Shown here: positions 62,803 through 64,000 of the stretch, in pieces | Numbering within the stretch: the stretch's first letter is position 1 | Layout: every line of letters starts with the position of its first letter | Assembly: GCA_018648865.1 (NCBI GenBank) | Contig: JABGQH010000013.1 | Span: 124,001 to 188,000, forward strand | Source: Candidatus Peregrinibacteria bacterium | GTDB taxonomy: Bacteria; Patescibacteriota; Gracilibacteria; Peribacterales; Peribacteraceae | Direction: 5' to 3' | DNA length: 64,000 nucleotides | The notes under the pieces: model-generated | The model's database searches: none | Told to the model about the DNA's origin: nothing | What the model saw: the letters and a program-made list of their open reading frames with translations, nothing else | Translations under genes and position numbers: made by a program

Positions 62803-63654
62803 ATGCTGAAACTCTCTGTAATCATCCCTACATACCAAAGAGCTGAAACGCTACAGACTTGTATTGAACATTTATCTAAACAAACAATTTCAGAACATAT
62901 TGAGGTAATTGTTGTGAGTGATGGCCACGATGAAAAAACCGTAAACGCAATAAAAGAGATGGAAGATAAAATACAAGTACCAATATTTTTTTACGAAATA
63001 CCAAAATCCCAACAGGGGGTAGCTAGAAATTTTGGCGTCGCAAAAGCTAAATCACCCATCTGCCTGTTTATAGGAGATGATATATTTTTAGACCACAAAG
63101 CTTGTGAAAAACACATGGAGGCGCATAAGGATGCAGGGGATATTGCTGTACTTGGATTTACAACATGGGACACAGAAATGGAAATCACTCCTGTAATGAA
63201 ATGGCTAGAAATATCAGGATGGCAGTTTGCTTACCCTAAAATTAAAAAATATAAGAAATCATTTTTACCATCAAAAACCCAACATCAGTTTTCATATACC
63301 AGCCATATTAGTGTTCCAACTCATATCGCCCTTAAATATCCATTTAAGATAGATACAACTCTTTATGGATGGGAAGACATAGAATGGGGTGAGAAACTAA
63401 AACAAAATGGGATACCTTTATTTTACGAGCCAGATGCAAAAGCACTGCATCATCATCATATTTCTCTACAGGAATCAATTAGCCGAATGCAGGTTTTAGG
63501 AGAATCAATTGTCCAATTCAAAAATACAGATCGTTTCCCAAGATTGTGGAAAAGAACACTTATAAAAATTTCTACCCTAATTAGGCCTTCTTCCTTTGCC
63601 TCAATGCATAGAAAGGCATTCTTGAATGGAATAAAAATCGCACAAAAAAAGTAA
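62803..63654 (+). CDS. GT2 family glycosyltransferase
   Basis: LSVIIPTYQRAETLQTCIEHL...GVARNFGVAKAKSPICLFIGDDIF...YGWEDIEWGEKL. Confidence 0.92.
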   Translation: MLKLSVIIPTYQRAETLQTCIEHLSKQTISEHIEVIVVSDGHDEKTVNAIKEMEDKIQVPIFFYEIPKSQQGVARNFGVAKAKSPICLFIGDDIFLDHKACEKHMEAHKDAGDIAVLGFTTWDTEMEITPVMKWLEISGWQFAYPKIKKYKKSFLPSKTQHQFSYTSHISVPTHIALKYPFKIDTTLYGWEDIEWGEKLKQNGIPLFYEPDAKALHHHHISLQESISRMQVLGESIVQFKNTDRFPRLWKRTLIKISTLIRPSSFASMHRKAFLNGIKIAQKK

Positions 63655-63695
63655 TACGCTAAACACCTTCCTTATATGAACTGGTTTCTTCTACA

Positions 63696-64000
63696 ATGTC
63701 TTTTGTGTTTAGACGTGTCGACTGGTTATTAACCGGCATAATTATTGCCCTTATTTTATTTGGCATTGCGATGATCGCAAGTGTAAGCGTTTTTGAAAGT
63801 TATCAAATAACACAAAGACTTGTAGATGCGGGGTTGCGTGAAGAGTCTGCAAATTCATTCTACTTAATGAGAAGCTTTCGGCACCTACTCTTAGGTCTAA
63901 TAGCAATGACATGCACCATAATTATTCCATACCGCACATGGGAAACTCTAGCCCTACCAATATTTGGAATAATATTAGCGCTCCTTGTTTTAGTTTTTAT
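63696..64000 (+). CDS. FtsW/RodA-family protein, N-terminal part (truncated by window end)
   Basis: MSFVFRRVDWLLTGIIIALILFGIAMIASVSVFES...NSFYLMRSFRHLLLGLIAM; not in ORF track because no stop. Confidence 0.75.
   Translation, partial: MSFVFRRVDWLLTGIIIALILFGIAMIASVSVFESYQITQRLVDAGLREESANSFYLMRSFRHLLLGLIAMTCTIIIPYRTWETLALPIFGIILALLVLVF

Overview
This window looks like chromosome from a small-genome candidate-phyla (CPR/Patescibacteria-like) bacterium. That placement is inferred from the divergent 16S and the gene content. It uses the standard bacterial code: TGA ends several clear CDSs. I can support about 57 protein-coding genes, including two short genes absent from the ORF track (rpmH/L34 and a 36-aa basic peptide) and a truncated FtsW/RodA-like CDS at the right edge. 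RNA genes are tRNA-Thr(GGT), tRNA-Ser(GGA) and a stand-alone 16S rRNA. The main blocks are: (1) dispersed SUF Fe-S genes (SufS/SufU, SufB/SufD, SufC, a ferredoxin, an IscA-like fusion); (2) a cell-surface glycoconjugate island at about 23.6-49.7 kb (nucleotide-sugar enzymes, GT2/GT4/membrane GTs, GtrA, flippases); (3) inside that island, a CotH-kinase/beta-helix + VTC polyphosphate polymerase-like + DUF4956 cluster; (4) housekeeping genes (rpsF, rpsR, pheT, secA, recO, holB, tsaB and others). The strongest unexplained signals are: (a) a recurrent -10-like hexamer ending exactly 6-7 nt before the start codon in at least 16 genes, implying pervasive leaderless mRNAs, together with a variant 16S 3' end (GGAACACTTCCTTA); (b) families of degenerate short-period (7, 8 and 10-11 bp) tandem arrays that sit on gene ends, supply stop codons, flank an S23/IVP-like ORF as inverted repeats, and in one case are read through inside a glycosyltransferase; (c) structurally matching hairpins that begin at the CCA of both tRNA genes; (d) a perfect 20-bp palindrome inserted in a duplicated tRNA 5' fragment. 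No CRISPR array, transposase or phage module was seen.
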